This document shows positions 35,502-44,914 of a DNA stretch of 64,000 nt, in pieces; position 1 is the stretch's first letter; each line of letters begins with the position of its first letter. The position numbers and the translations under genes were made by a program. The notes under the pieces were generated by a model. The model saw only the letters and a program-made list of their open reading frames with translations. It had not been told where the DNA came from and ran no database searches. Source of the stretch: Methylophilus sp. DW102 (GTDB lineage Bacteria > Pseudomonadota > Gammaproteobacteria > Burkholderiales > Methylophilaceae); the NCBI RefSeq assembly GCF_037076555.1, contig NZ_AP029023.1, positions 1,302,001 to 1,366,000 of the forward strand, given 5' to 3'.

Positions 35502-37145
35502 TTATCTGCCCAGACTTAGCAGGGTATCGAACATATTACTGGCGATTTGCATCATTTTGCCTGCCGCTTGATAGGCTTGCTGATAGCGTAGCAGGTTGGC
35601 AGCCTCTTCATCCAGGTTGACCCCTGATTGTGACTGCATGGCCGAGGTGGCATTATCCAGCGCAGTTTTGTCGGCCTGGTTAATGATGCTCATCTGGTTG
35701 GCTTTAATCCCCACCGCACTGGTGGTGAGGGCATAAGCCTGTGCAAAGGTTCTGTTGGTAGAGCTGGCATTCACCCTGACGAAGTTCTGATTCTGTAAAT
35801 CAGCCAGTTTTAGCGCATTGGTGTTGTCGCTTTCCCCTTTAGAAGGGTTGTCGGCCAATGCCAGCTTTTCCACATCCGTTACCGCCAGGGTCAATCCGCT
35901 GGCAGCATACTGGGTAGGCTTAATCAGGTAAGAGTCGCCATTGGTCGGTGAACTGGTATTCGTGTTAATGGTGATGCCATCCTGATTGAATGGCAAGGTC
36001 ACATTTGTCCAGACGTACTTATCATTTTGGCGCGTGATATTGTACTGACCATTCACATACTCCAGGGTGTAGTTACTGCTGGTCAGTTGTGAAGGGTCCG
36101 TGATCGCGACAGACGCCTGTTTGCTCTGGTCAGTATTATTACGGTTACTGATCGCGACCGGACCAGCAATATTAAACATATTCTGGCCAACGGTACCGGT
36201 CAGGTCTGTGCCCTGTTTGTGCTGGTTGTTAAACGCCGTGGCAAAGGTAATCGCCAGTTGTCCCAGCTGGTTTTGTACCGTGTCTAGCGTTTCATCCCTG
36301 AATTGCAATGCGCCGCCCAATGCGCCGCCCGTCAGAGAGCCGCTTATGGGTTTAGGCGAGCCAGAAGCACCATAACCGACTTCAAGTCGGGTGCTATCAG
36401 TGTCATTGGGTACCGCATACAGGTCTTGGGATTGATTGCCCAGTACAATCGGGATGCCATTGCCGATGGAAACGTTGTAAGTGTTATCTTGCTGTGGCAG
36501 GACTGTCGTTTTGATCTGTTCACTGATTTTTGCGACGAGCAAGTCACGCTGGTCCATCAGGTCATTGGGCGGATTACCAGTTGAACTAAACGCTTGCTTG
36601 ATTTTTTCATTCAGATCCGCAATAGAGCTGGCATAGCTGTTAATGGTTGCCACACTGGTTGAAACTTGCGTATTGATATTGGAACGCATTTCATCCAGAC
36701 GCGAATTGACTGCGGTAAAGCGGCTCACCAAGGATTGCGCATTGGAAATGACCGTTTGCCGGGTGGCAATATCCGAAGGGTTCGCAGCCGCTGCGCTGAC
36801 AGATCTGAAAAAGTTGGTCATCACCGCGCTCACGCCGGCTTTGTCATCAGACAGCAGGCTATTGACTTCATTAATGCCTTGTAAATATACCGAGCTTGAA
36901 CTTTGGTTACTGGTTGTATTAATCACTTGTTTGGCCAGCACGTCATCGTAGGAACGTACGATGGTCCCAACCTCGGCACCTTGACCAAGATAACCGTTAC
37001 CAAAACTTTGTGCGGCTGCCGCCTTTTGAACAATGGACTGCCTGTTGTATCCAGGCGTGGATGCATTGGCAATGTTATGTCCCGTGGTTGCAATGCCTAG
37101 CTGAGCGACGGTCAGCGCACTTTTCCCAACGTTTAATACATTCAT
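35502..37145 (-). CDS. flgK: Hook-filament junction protein FlgK (HAP1)
   Basis: A 547-residue protein with the rod/hook family start (VGKSALTVAQLGIATTGHNIANASTPGYNRQ), the FlgK-specific QGAEVGTIVRSYDDVLAKQ segment and the C-terminal NLDEEAANLLRYQQAYQAAGKMMQ. A sigma-28 promoter lies 73-99 bases upstream. Confidence 0.97.
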   Translation of the reverse strand: MNVLNVGKSALTVAQLGIATTGHNIANASTPGYNRQSIVQKAAAAQSFGNGYLGQGAEVGTIVRSYDDVLAKQVINTTSNQSSSSVYLQGINEVNSLLSDDKAGVSAVMTNFFRSVSAAAANPSDIATRQTVISNAQSLVSRFTAVNSRLDEMRSNINTQVSTSVATINSYASSIADLNEKIKQAFSSTGNPPNDLMDQRDLLVAKISEQIKTTVLPQQDNTYNVSIGNGIPIVLGNQSQDLYAVPNDTDSTRLEVGYGASGSPKPISGSLTGGALGGALQFRDETLDTVQNQLGQLAITFATAFNNQHKQGTDLTGTVGQNMFNIAGPVAISNRNNTDQSKQASVAITDPSQLTSSNYTLEYVNGQYNITRQNDKYVWTNVTLPFNQDGITINTNTSSPTNGDSYLIKPTQYAASGLTLAVTDVEKLALADNPSKGESDNTNALKLADLQNQNFVRVNASSTNRTFAQAYALTTSAVGIKANQMSIINQADKTALDNATSAMQSQSGVNLDEEAANLLRYQQAYQAAGKMMQIASNMFDTLLSLGR

Positions 37146-37217
37146 ATGCTATAGACCTTTCGGGCAAGCGGATGGATGAACGCTTAAAAACGGTCATCAA
37201 CATCACGATTAAGTTGC

Positions 37218-37244
37218 CTAACGGCAATGTTTTCAAATACTTTA
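37218..37244 (-). promoter_or_regulatory. Sigma-28 (FliA) promoter of flgKL
   Basis: On the minus strand, TAAAGTAT (37244-37237), 11-base spacer, GCCGTTAG (37225-37218). The -35 matches 7 of 8 and the -10 6 of 8 positions of the consensus. It lies between the flgJ stop and the flgK start. Confidence 0.75.
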
Positions 37245-37247
37245 ATT

Positions 37248-38324
37248 TCAACTTCGCAAATGATTAATCACTTGCGTCAGTTTTTTGCCATATTGCGGAT
37301 CAGTCGCATAGCCTGCACGCTGCAGCGCATGGGCATAAGCGCTGGCATCATGCGTGTTATTCATGGCTTGTTGATAGCGCGGATTTTGCGAAATCATTTT
37401 GGCGTAATCCTTGAATGCGTCACTGTAGCTGTCGTAGGCCCGAAATTTTTCCACTTTGGTTTGCTTGACGCCATTCACGTACTCGGTGGTGGTACTACTG
37501 ACGACTTTGCCTTTCCAGCTGGCATCAGCCTTGATGCCGAACAGGTTATGGCTGTTGACGCCATTCTCTGTTTTAATTTCATGTTTACCCCAGCCGCTTT
37601 CCAGTGCAGCCTGGCCGATCATGAATTTGGCCGGAATGCCAGATGCGTTACTGGCTGCCTGCGCATGTGGCAGCATGCTTTGAATGAATTGCTGGGTTTT
37701 GCCAGCGACTTCACGCATCGCGGTCGCCAACGGCGCCTGGGGCAGGGTAAAGCCTTGCACATTGGCTTGTGTTTCTTCAATCAAAGGCGGCAATTCCGGG
37801 ATGCCACGTGCCCAGGCGGTATCGCTGGCTGGCGCTGTGGACTGAGTATCAGCAGCTTCCCATTGTTGATACGCTTCACGGATTTTTTGTGTTGCTTGTG
37901 CCAGCACGGCTTGGGCATAGGTGGGGGCTGCGCTCTGCACCGTTGCACTGCTGACTTTGTCAGTGGCTTTATTTGCCTTGCCCGATTCGTTACCGCTTGC
38001 GGGTGTGTTGGTATCCACGGGATGTCCGTTGAGTTTACTCAATTGCCTGACCAACACATCAGTGAGCCCCAGGCCTTTCTGGCTCAAATGGGTACTCAAT
38101 TGTTGATCAAGCATGCCGGTAAACATTTTGCTTTGTTCGTTATCGGCAAAGCCTTCTTGCGGGACGGTGTCGCGCATGCTTTTGAGCATCATGTTCATCA
38201 AAATACCTTCAAACTGACGTGCCACTGCACGAATGGTTTCAGGCGAGTCATTTTTAGCTCGCTTGAGACTATTCAGCGCACTGCCGTCTATGGCCAGGCT
38301 ATTTGGATCGACACGTGGTTGCAT
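37248..38324 (-). CDS. flgJ: Flagellar rod assembly protein/muramidase FlgJ
   Basis: A 358-residue bifunctional FlgJ. The N-terminal rod-capping domain (ARQFEGILMNMMLKSMRDTVPQ; LDQQLSTHLSQKGLGLTDVLV) is joined by an alanine-, threonine- and serine-rich linker to a C-terminal glucosaminidase domain with QAALESGWGKHEI (catalytic glutamate), LFGIKAD and FRAYDSYSDAFKDYA. It cuts peptidoglycan for rod passage. GGGAGG precedes the start. Confidence 0.95.
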   Translation of the reverse strand: MQPRVDPNSLAIDGSALNSLKRAKNDSPETIRAVARQFEGILMNMMLKSMRDTVPQEGFADNEQSKMFTGMLDQQLSTHLSQKGLGLTDVLVRQLSKLNGHPVDTNTPASGNESGKANKATDKVSSATVQSAAPTYAQAVLAQATQKIREAYQQWEAADTQSTAPASDTAWARGIPELPPLIEETQANVQGFTLPQAPLATAMREVAGKTQQFIQSMLPHAQAASNASGIPAKFMIGQAALESGWGKHEIKTENGVNSHNLFGIKADASWKGKVVSSTTTEYVNGVKQTKVEKFRAYDSYSDAFKDYAKMISQNPRYQQAMNNTHDASAYAHALQRAGYATDPQYGKKLTQVINHLRS

Positions 38325-38337
38325 GAGCGCCTCCCGT

Positions 38338-39501
38338 TTAAATCACCTCAAGCTCGGCATTCAATGCACCGGCCGCTTTCATGGCCTGCAGAATTGCCAG
38401 CAAGTCCTGCGGCGTCGTGCCAATGGCGTTGAGTGCTTTGACCACATCTGCCAGGTTGGCCCCATTGTTGAGCTTGAGCACTTTGCCAGGCTCTTTGTTG
38501 ATATTGATCTCAGACACTGCAGTAGACACCGTTTGGCCGTTAGAGAATGGGCCAGGCTGGCTGATGACCGGTGAGGTATTGATGACCACTGACAGGTTGC
38601 CATGCGAGACGGCGCAACTATCCAGTGTCACGGCCTTGTTCATGACCACGGAGCCGGTGCGTGCATTAAGAATAATTTTGGCAGGCGTTGCCGCCAGCGC
38701 GACATTAATGGTTTCGAGATTGGCCAAAAATGAGACACGGCTCATGCTTTCAGGTGGCCGAACCTGGATCACGCGGCCGCTCTCGGCTTGCGCAGTCATC
38801 GGGCCAAACTTTTTATTGATGGCTTCCACGACGTTATTGGCGGTTGAAAAGTCACTTTCTTTAAGCTCAAGCTTAACAATATCCTGACTGAGCAGGGTAT
38901 TTGGCAACGCGCGTTCTACGGTCGCCCCTTCAGAAATCCGGCCCACGCTCAGATGGTTAATCTGGGCCTGGCTGCCATTGGCTGAAGCGCCGACCCCGCC
39001 GACCACCAGGTTACCCTGCGCCATGGCATAAATCTGGCCATCTGCACCTTTGAGCGGTGTCATCAGCAAGGTACCCCCCCGCAAGCTTTTGGCGTTGCCC
39101 ATGGAGGAAACGGTCACATCCAGTGTTTGTCCTGGTTGCGCAAAAGGGGGCAGGGCACTGGTGACCATGACGGCGGCAATATTTTTCAGCATCAGGTTGG
39201 TCCCGGGTGGAATTGTCACACCGAGCTGGTTCATCATGCTGATGATACTTTGGACGGTAAACGGGGTTTGTACTGTCATGTCACCAGTGCCATCGAGACC
39301 GACGACCAGACCATAGCCAATTAACTGGTTGCTACGCACGCCCTGGATGTTGCTGATGTCTTTGATCCGTTCTGCGTGGGCATTATCGGTGTTGACGATG
39401 GTCACGCTGAGCAATAACAGCATGCATAACAGTTCTTTTCTGTAGTCATAAAAAGACCGTAACAGGGTGCGTGCGTTGCGGGGGCGTGTTTGTTTCATCA
39501 T
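38338..39501 (-). CDS. flgI: Flagellar P-ring protein FlgI
   Basis: A 387-residue periplasmic protein with a signal peptide ending near DNAHA-ER and the FlgI signature RIKDISNIQGVRSNQLIGYGLVVGLDGTGD, followed by MGNAKSLRGGTLLMTPLKGADGQIYA. The start may be at 39501 or the next codon. The N-terminal stretch before the hydrophobic core is long and basic. Confidence 0.96.
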   Translation of the reverse strand: MMKQTRPRNARTLLRSFYDYRKELLCMLLLLSVTIVNTDNAHAERIKDISNIQGVRSNQLIGYGLVVGLDGTGDMTVQTPFTVQSIISMMNQLGVTIPPGTNLMLKNIAAVMVTSALPPFAQPGQTLDVTVSSMGNAKSLRGGTLLMTPLKGADGQIYAMAQGNLVVGGVGASANGSQAQINHLSVGRISEGATVERALPNTLLSQDIVKLELKESDFSTANNVVEAINKKFGPMTAQAESGRVIQVRPPESMSRVSFLANLETINVALAATPAKIILNARTGSVVMNKAVTLDSCAVSHGNLSVVINTSPVISQPGPFSNGQTVSTAVSEININKEPGKVLKLNNGANLADVVKALNAIGTTPQDLLAILQAMKAAGALNAELEVI

Positions 39502-39510
39502 GTGTGCCCC

Positions 39511-40179
39511 TTACAACGGAATCATGCTAAGAAAGAAGCGGGAAAACATCGATAGCACTTCTGCCGCATCCATTTTGCTATTGGTGCGGTATTCGATACG
39601 CGCATCAGCCACCTTGGTAGAGACCACCTGGTTACCAATGGTAATCATGTCCGGGTTGACCACGCCAGAGAAGCGCACATACTCTGTGCCTTTGTCAAAG
39701 CCGATCTGTTTTTCGCCGCTGATCACGAGATAGCCATTGGGCAGAACATCGACCACGGTTGCCGTGACAGAGCCGCTAAAGGTGTTGCTGGCATCCGCAG
39801 TCGCCTTGTCTTTGAAGGAGAGGGCAGAGCTGGCATTGAATGAAGCTTTAGGCACGTTGTGACCAAATAAACCGGTGACGCCAGCCGTAGTTGCACCGTC
39901 TTTGGTTTGTTCATTGTCAGTGGCTTTGTTGGCGGTGGTGTTCTCTGTAATCAGCACGGTGACCATGTCGCCGACATAGCGTGGACGACGATCCTCAAAC
40001 AGTGGACGGTAGGCGCCGCTGTTAAAAATAGCCCCTTCGCTGCGCGTATCCGGGCGGGCCGCTGCAACGCGCGGTGTTTCAGGCTTTTGAACAATCGTAG
40101 ACGGCGTGATGGAACAGCCATTCAGTAATTGGGAGAATGCCAGACAAAGTAATAAGCTCATGATCGTTCTATTCATCAT
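39511..40179 (-). CDS. flgH: Flagellar L-ring lipoprotein FlgH
   Basis: The start at ATG 40179 follows a GAGGGG ribosome binding site; a longer TTG-start frame overlaps that site. The product has a lipoprotein signal with lipobox LLNGC, then the FlgH motifs LFEDRRPRYVGDMVTVLITENTTANK and NGYLVISGEKQIGFDKGTEYVRFSGVV. It forms the outer-membrane L ring. Confidence 0.95.
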   Translation of the reverse strand: MMNRTIMSLLLCLAFSQLLNGCSITPSTIVQKPETPRVAAARPDTRSEGAIFNSGAYRPLFEDRRPRYVGDMVTVLITENTTANKATDNEQTKDGATTAGVTGLFGHNVPKASFNASSALSFKDKATADASNTFSGSVTATVVDVLPNGYLVISGEKQIGFDKGTEYVRFSGVVNPDMITIGNQVVSTKVADARIEYRTNSKMDAAEVLSMFSRFFLSMIPL

Positions 40180-40201
40180 TTGAATGCCCCTCAACCAGGG
40201 A

Positions 40202-40984
40202 TTAAAGCTGCGCTAGTTTTTGCAGCATCTGATCCGAGGTCGTGATTGCTTTGCTATTAATTTCATAGGCGCGCTGCGTCTGAATCATGCTAACCAGTTC
40301 TTCCACCACATTGACGTTGGACGTTTCAACATAGCCAGAATTCAACAGCCCCGCGCCATTAGTGCCCGGTGTGTTCACACCAGGGTTACCAGAGGCCGTG
40401 GTTTCGACATACAGGTTTTCGCCTTTGCCCTGCAAGCCAGCCGGGTTAATAAATGTTGCCAGCTGGATCTGTCCAATCTGTGTAGTGGCGGTAGAACCTG
40501 GAGTAGTGATCGAGACCACGCCATCACGGCCTATGGTCAGGCTTTGCGCGTTGGCCGGAATACTGATTGCCGGTTGTACAGGATAGCCGCTAGCGGTGAC
40601 CAGCTGGCCCTGGCTGTCAACCTGGAAAGAGCCGTCACGGGTATAAGCGGTGGTGCCATCTGGCAGCAAAATCTGGAAGAAGCCTTGGCCCTGGATCGCG
40701 ACATCCTTGTCGTTACCTGTTTGCTGCAAGTTGCCTTGGGTGAAAATACGCTCAGTCGCGACCGGTTTGACCCCGGTACCCAACTGCAAGCCGCTGGGTG
40801 ACTGACTTTGCTGAGAAGTCTGGGCGCCGACCTGGCGCAGGTTTTGGTATAACAGGTCTTCAAATACGGCACGCGATTTTTTAAAGCCACTGGTACTGAC
40901 GTTGGCCAGGTTGTTTGAAATCACGTCCATCTGCATTTGCTGTGCATCCAGACCGGTTTTGGAAATCCATAATGAGCGTATCAT
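40202..40984 (-). CDS. flgG: Distal rod protein FlgG
   Basis: A 260-residue rod protein: [39 protein letters not shown], the FlgG-typical [26 protein letters not shown] and the C-terminal [25 protein letters not shown]. It lies eight bases before flgH in the operon. Confidence 0.96.
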   Translation of the reverse strand: MIRSLWISKTGLDAQQMQMDVISNNLANVSTSGFKKSRAVFEDLLYQNLRQVGAQTSQQSQSPSGLQLGTGVKPVATERIFTQGNLQQTGNDKDVAIQGQGFFQILLPDGTTAYTRDGSFQVDSQGQLVTASGYPVQPAISIPANAQSLTIGRDGVVSITTPGSTATTQIGQIQLATFINPAGLQGKGENLYVETTASGNPGVNTPGTNGAGLLNSGYVETSNVNVVEELVSMIQTQRAYEINSKAITTSDQMLQKLAQL

Positions 40985-41037
40985 CGTTCACTCCTTGGGC
41001 ATTGAGCCATGTTCATAGTGTCATCTTAGTCCTGGCC

Positions 41038-41781
41038 TTAGCCATTCAAACCAAAGAGTTGATCAGCTTTTCCGGCGTTGTTTTGGGCGTTATCAAGCAT
41101 TTTCATTTGCATCTCAAACTGGCGCGCCAAGCTGATCATGTTGACCATGGTATCGACGACATTCACGTTACTACTTTCCAATGCACCACCGACCACCGTG
41201 ACATTGGCATCTGCCGGTGCCGGTTGTCCATTCGAAGTCACAAACAAGCCATCTGCAGCCCGTTTCAGACTGGATTCTGGCGGGTTTGCCAGTTTGATAC
41301 GGCCGATAATATTGGTTGCACCGGGCGCCGTCAGATTGTTCACGCTGGAGACCGTGCCGTCCTTGGCAATCGTCACCGAGACATCCGGTGGAATGCTGAT
41401 CGGACCACCATCGCCCATCACATTCAAGCCGGATTCGGTTTGCAACTGCCCATTCTGGTTAATCTTGAGTGAACCGTTACGCGTATAGCCCTCAGAGCCA
41501 TCGGCGCGCTGGACGGCAATCCAGCCTTCGCCTTGCACGGCAATGTCCAGATCACGTCCGGTTTGCTGAATGCTGCCTGCGGCATAATTGGTACCCATGG
41601 TGGCGTCAACCACAAAGGCGCGGGTTGGCAGGCCATCTCCTAAAATGGGCACCGCCCGGAAGCTGTCTATCTGCGCTTTGAAGCCTGTTGTCGTTGCGTT
41701 GGCCAGGTTGTGTGCAGTGGTAGCCTGTTGCTCCAGGATATGTTTGGCGCCGGTCATGGCGGTATAAATCAGACGGTCCAT
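41038..41781 (-). CDS. flgF: Proximal rod protein FlgF
   Basis: A 247-residue rod protein: MDRLIYTAMTGAKHILEQQATTAHNLANATTTGFKAQ, IQQTGRDLDIAVQGEGWIAVQ and a C-terminal SSNVNVVDTMVNMISLARQFEMQMK. Motifs and position between flgE and flgG identify it. Confidence 0.95.
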   Translation of the reverse strand: MDRLIYTAMTGAKHILEQQATTAHNLANATTTGFKAQIDSFRAVPILGDGLPTRAFVVDATMGTNYAAGSIQQTGRDLDIAVQGEGWIAVQRADGSEGYTRNGSLKINQNGQLQTESGLNVMGDGGPISIPPDVSVTIAKDGTVSSVNNLTAPGATNIIGRIKLANPPESSLKRAADGLFVTSNGQPAPADANVTVVGGALESSNVNVVDTMVNMISLARQFEMQMKMLDNAQNNAGKADQLFGLNG

Positions 41782-41825
41782 TGCGACTCCTTCAATCAGT
41801 CAACATTCAGCGTTTAACGACTCAA

Positions 41826-43064
41826 TTAACGCATGTTCACCAGTGTTTGCAGCACCTGGTCTTGCGTTTTGATGGTTTGTGAGTTGGCCTGGTAAACACG
41901 CTGCGCCATAATCATGTTCACCAGTTCTGCAGTCAGGTCGACGTTGGAGTCTTCCACTGCAGAAGATTGCAATACCCCCAGCGTGCTGCTGCCTGGTGCG
42001 CCAATCAAGGCTTCGCCTGAATCGAACGAGGATTGCCACTGATTGCCGCCCAGCGAGCGCAAGCCGTTAGGGTTGACAAAGTTGGCCAAAACCACACGGC
42101 CCAGCGCCTGTGATTGACCATTACTGTAACGTCCCACAATAATGCCGTCGCTACCGATGCTGAAGTTGGCAATCCGGCCAGAGGTGTAGCCGTCCTGGGC
42201 TAACTTGTTCACACTGAAGCCAGAGCCATATTGCGTACTGGCGGTGTAATCCAGTTTGAGGTTGACGGCAGCTGCACCGCTTGAAGGTGTAAAGCTGACA
42301 TTCAGGGCTGTAGAGTTGGCAGTATCATACGCGCCAGAGGTCGTGAATTTAATCGTGCCCGTTGCTGTATATGGATCTGAAGCATTCGCTTTCGGTGGGA
42401 CCACACTGCCGTCAGCAGTGGTATATGTTTGCCAGGTGTTTGCAGCGGTTTTGACAAAGTAATTCTGCACCGTATGGCTATTGCCCAAGGCATCATACAC
42501 GGTAATCGAAGTCGAGTTGGTGTAGGTAGTGGCATCAGAAGGGTTAAATGGTTTAACCGATTGATCGATGACTGGACTATCCGAGTTCAGATTGAGCTTG
42601 CCGGTGACCTGGGTGGATGTTTTTGGGGGCAGGTCGCTGGTGTTAATTTGAATATCTACTGGCGAGGAGCCTTCCAGGTTGTCAGCACTGTTGCCTCTCA
42701 GGCGTTTGCCTTCACTATTCACAATATAACCATCTTTATCCATCTCAAACTGGCCGTTACGCGTGTAGGTGACGACACCGTTCTGGCTCATAATGAAAAA
42801 GCCATTGCCATTGATAGCTACATCCAGTGTATTGTTGGTATTGGTGATGTTGCCTTGAGTGAACTCTTGCGAGACCTTGGCCAGCTTGGTACCAATCCCG
42901 ATTTGTGTGGCACCCCCGCCGTTCAATGAGGCGGCATACACATCAGAAAATTTGGAGGTTGATTGCTTAAAACCCACAGTGTTGGCGTTGGCGACGTTGT
43001 TGCCAATCACAGACAATTGTTGAGAGGTGGCATTTAAACCGCTAAGACCTTGTTGAAAACTCAT
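41826..43064 (-). CDS. flgE: Flagellar hook protein FlgE
   Basis: A 412-residue hook subunit: MSFQQGLSGLNATSQQLSVIGNNVANANTVGFKQS, a middle region typical of hook domains (SITVYDALGNSHTVQNYF) and the C-terminal SNVDLTAELVNMIMAQRVYQANSQTIKTQDQVLQ. Confidence 0.97.
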   Translation of the reverse strand: MSFQQGLSGLNATSQQLSVIGNNVANANTVGFKQSTSKFSDVYAASLNGGGATQIGIGTKLAKVSQEFTQGNITNTNNTLDVAINGNGFFIMSQNGVVTYTRNGQFEMDKDGYIVNSEGKRLRGNSADNLEGSSPVDIQINTSDLPPKTSTQVTGKLNLNSDSPVIDQSVKPFNPSDATTYTNSTSITVYDALGNSHTVQNYFVKTAANTWQTYTTADGSVVPPKANASDPYTATGTIKFTTSGAYDTANSTALNVSFTPSSGAAAVNLKLDYTASTQYGSGFSVNKLAQDGYTSGRIANFSIGSDGIIVGRYSNGQSQALGRVVLANFVNPNGLRSLGGNQWQSSFDSGEALIGAPGSSTLGVLQSSAVEDSNVDLTAELVNMIMAQRVYQANSQTIKTQDQVLQTLVNMR

Positions 43065-43102
43065 GCTATTTCTCCTTGCGTAAGATTACATTCTGTGGGG
43101 CT

Positions 43103-43774
43103 TTAGAATACTTCCAGAACATCGGCCAGTGCCACGTCCTTGCCTGTACTCAAATTCAGTCTGGACGAGCCGTTCATTTGTGAAACACTTTGCACCTGGG
43201 CCAGGCTTAATGCGGTGCTGGTTGTTTTTGCATCCCCCAGTGTTGCGGTCGTTTCAAAGGTATAAGTGCCAGTCGGTGCCGGTTGGCCGCTCGCGTCTTT
43301 TCCATCCCAGGACAGGGCATTGATGCCGGTGGCCTGCTTGCCTAGCGTCAGTGTTTGAATGACGGTGCCTGCGCCATTTTTAATGGTGACGGTCAGGTTG
43401 TCGGCTCCGTTCGGGATGTTGACACCGAACAGTGCGCCTTTTTCGCCCAGCTCCATGGTATTGCCGGCAGACAATATATTGCGGCCTATCATGCTGGTCG
43501 CCTGGTAGGACTGGCCCATCTGCACGTTGTTGATGAGGCTGGTCATGGAGTCATTCAGTTTGTTGATCCCGGTTACCGTGTTCAGTTGCGCCATCTGGCT
43601 AGTCACCTGAGCATTGTCCATCGGGTTGAGCGGGTCCTGGTTTTTCATTTGCGTCACCAGAAGCTTCATGAACCTATCTTGGGCATCATCGGTACTGGTT
43701 GTACTTGATGAGCGATTGTTCACTGTATTGAGCAAGTCTTGAGGGACCTGATTGTTAGTATTCACCGTGGTCAT
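43103..43774 (-). CDS. flgD: Hook capping protein FlgD
   Basis: A 223-residue scaffold with the FlgD N-terminus (DRFMKLLVTQMKNQDPLNPMDNAQVTSQMAQLNTV) and C-terminal FlgD Ig-like segment (INALSWDGKDASGQPAPTGTYTF). It caps the growing hook and is later discarded. Confidence 0.96.
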   Translation of the reverse strand: MTTVNTNNQVPQDLLNTVNNRSSSTTSTDDAQDRFMKLLVTQMKNQDPLNPMDNAQVTSQMAQLNTVTGINKLNDSMTSLINNVQMGQSYQATSMIGRNILSAGNTMELGEKGALFGVNIPNGADNLTVTIKNGAGTVIQTLTLGKQATGINALSWDGKDASGQPAPTGTYTFETTATLGDAKTTSTALSLAQVQSVSQMNGSSRLNLSTGKDVALADVLEVF

Positions 43775-43794
43775 ATGAGATTCCTTTCTGCAGG

Positions 43795-44202
43795 TTATTG
43801 ACCAATATTGAGTGTTTTAAGCAACATGGTCTTGGCCGCATTCATGGTTTCCACGTTGTTTTGATAAGCTCGGGAGGCAGAGATCATATTCACCATCTCT
43901 TCAGTAACGTTGACGTTAGGCATGGTGATATAGCCTTCACTGTTGGCCATCGGGTGTTTGGGGTCGTAGACCACTTTGCCGGGGCGGTTATCTTCAATCA
44001 CGCCGTCAACCGCAACCGTGCTGGCGTTTTGATTCGCCGCATCTTGCACGGCCTTGAACACGACCTGTTTGGCCTGATAGGGTTTGCCGTCAGAGCTGAC
44101 CACGCTGTCCGCGTTGGCCAGGTTGCTGGCTACGGTATTCAGACGCATGGATTGTGCGCTCATCGCAGAGCCGGAAATCTTGAATACATTAAACAAAGAC
44201 AT
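43795..44202 (-). CDS. flgC: Proximal rod protein FlgC
   Basis: A 135-residue rod protein: LFNVFKISGSAMSAQSMRLNTVASNLANADSV, YVTMPNVNV-type segment (EGYITMPNVNVTEEMVNMI) and SRAYQNNVETMNAAKTMLLKTL. Confidence 0.96.
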   Translation of the reverse strand: MSLFNVFKISGSAMSAQSMRLNTVASNLANADSVVSSDGKPYQAKQVVFKAVQDAANQNASTVAVDGVIEDNRPGKVVYDPKHPMANSEGYITMPNVNVTEEMVNMISASRAYQNNVETMNAAKTMLLKTLNIGQ

Positions 44203-44221
44203 GTCAGTACTCCTTACTCAA

Positions 44222-44647
44222 TTACTGGCCATTGATTGCGGTCAGCATTTTTTTGATCTGTCCGGTGATCATGGTTAAGCTTGCTTCATAACGGATGCCG
44301 TTATCGACATAGGCATTACGTTCTGCATCCATGTCTACCGTATTGCCGTCTACAGAGGCTTGCGTCACCGTACGGAACAATGGATCACCCGGGCCTGCGT
44401 AGCCTTGATTCGGCTGACCTTGCATGTGGCCCGAGTCGGTTTTTTGCAAACCACCTGTCGATGTACCCGTGCTACTGGCTGGATGCATGGCGGCCTGCAT
44501 GGCGGCTTTAAAGTCGATATCGCGTGCCTTGTATTGCGGTGTATCCGCATTCGCGATATTGGATGCCAACAGCTCTTGACGTTCATTGCGTACACGCAAT
44601 GCCGTCTGATGAAAATTCAGTGCGGCGTCTAATTTGTTGATCATCAT
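44222..44647 (-). CDS. flgB: Proximal rod protein FlgB
   Basis: A 141-residue rod protein: LDAALNFHQTALRVRNERQELLASNIANADTPQYKARDIDF and C-terminal NAYVDNGIRYEASLTMITGQIKKM. It is the first gene of the flgB-L operon. AAAGGA precedes the start (44647 or 44644). Confidence 0.96.
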   Translation of the reverse strand: MMINKLDAALNFHQTALRVRNERQELLASNIANADTPQYKARDIDFKAAMQAAMHPASSTGTSTGGLQKTDSGHMQGQPNQGYAGPGDPLFRTVTQASVDGNTVDMDAERNAYVDNGIRYEASLTMITGQIKKMLTAINGQ

Positions 44648-44914
44648 TGATTCCTTTCACTTGCCTGAATCTCTGGCTTTAATCTTTGGTTAGCGATTGT
44701 TGTAGCCTCGTCGCCAAAACACCTTTATTCAAAAATATCCTAAAGGTTTGCCAGACACGGCCGTTAATCCTGATAACTCGTTACCTCTTATTGCTCGAGT
44801 CACTTTTACTAGCTATGCCTAGTGTACGCCGCACGTTTATGAACAATTTCTGAATTAAATGCGGTAAATCCCCTTTATTTGAGCATTTAGCGCCAGCGGT
44901 TGTGCGTAGAATGA
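44648..44914. promoter_or_regulatory. Divergent flgB/flgA intergenic region
   Basis: 267 bases between divergent genes; promoters for the flgB operon and flgA should be here. No sigma-28 match and no correctly spaced sigma-54 pair could be read on either strand, so the early-class promoter type stays open. Confidence 0.4.

Noticed and set aside
37227..38432. 401-codon open frame on the plus strand, longer than flgJ on the opposite strand
   Set aside because: It lies opposite flgJ, whose domains and motifs are clear; the antisense translation has no recognisable pattern and is rich in cysteine and histidine, as shadow frames often are.
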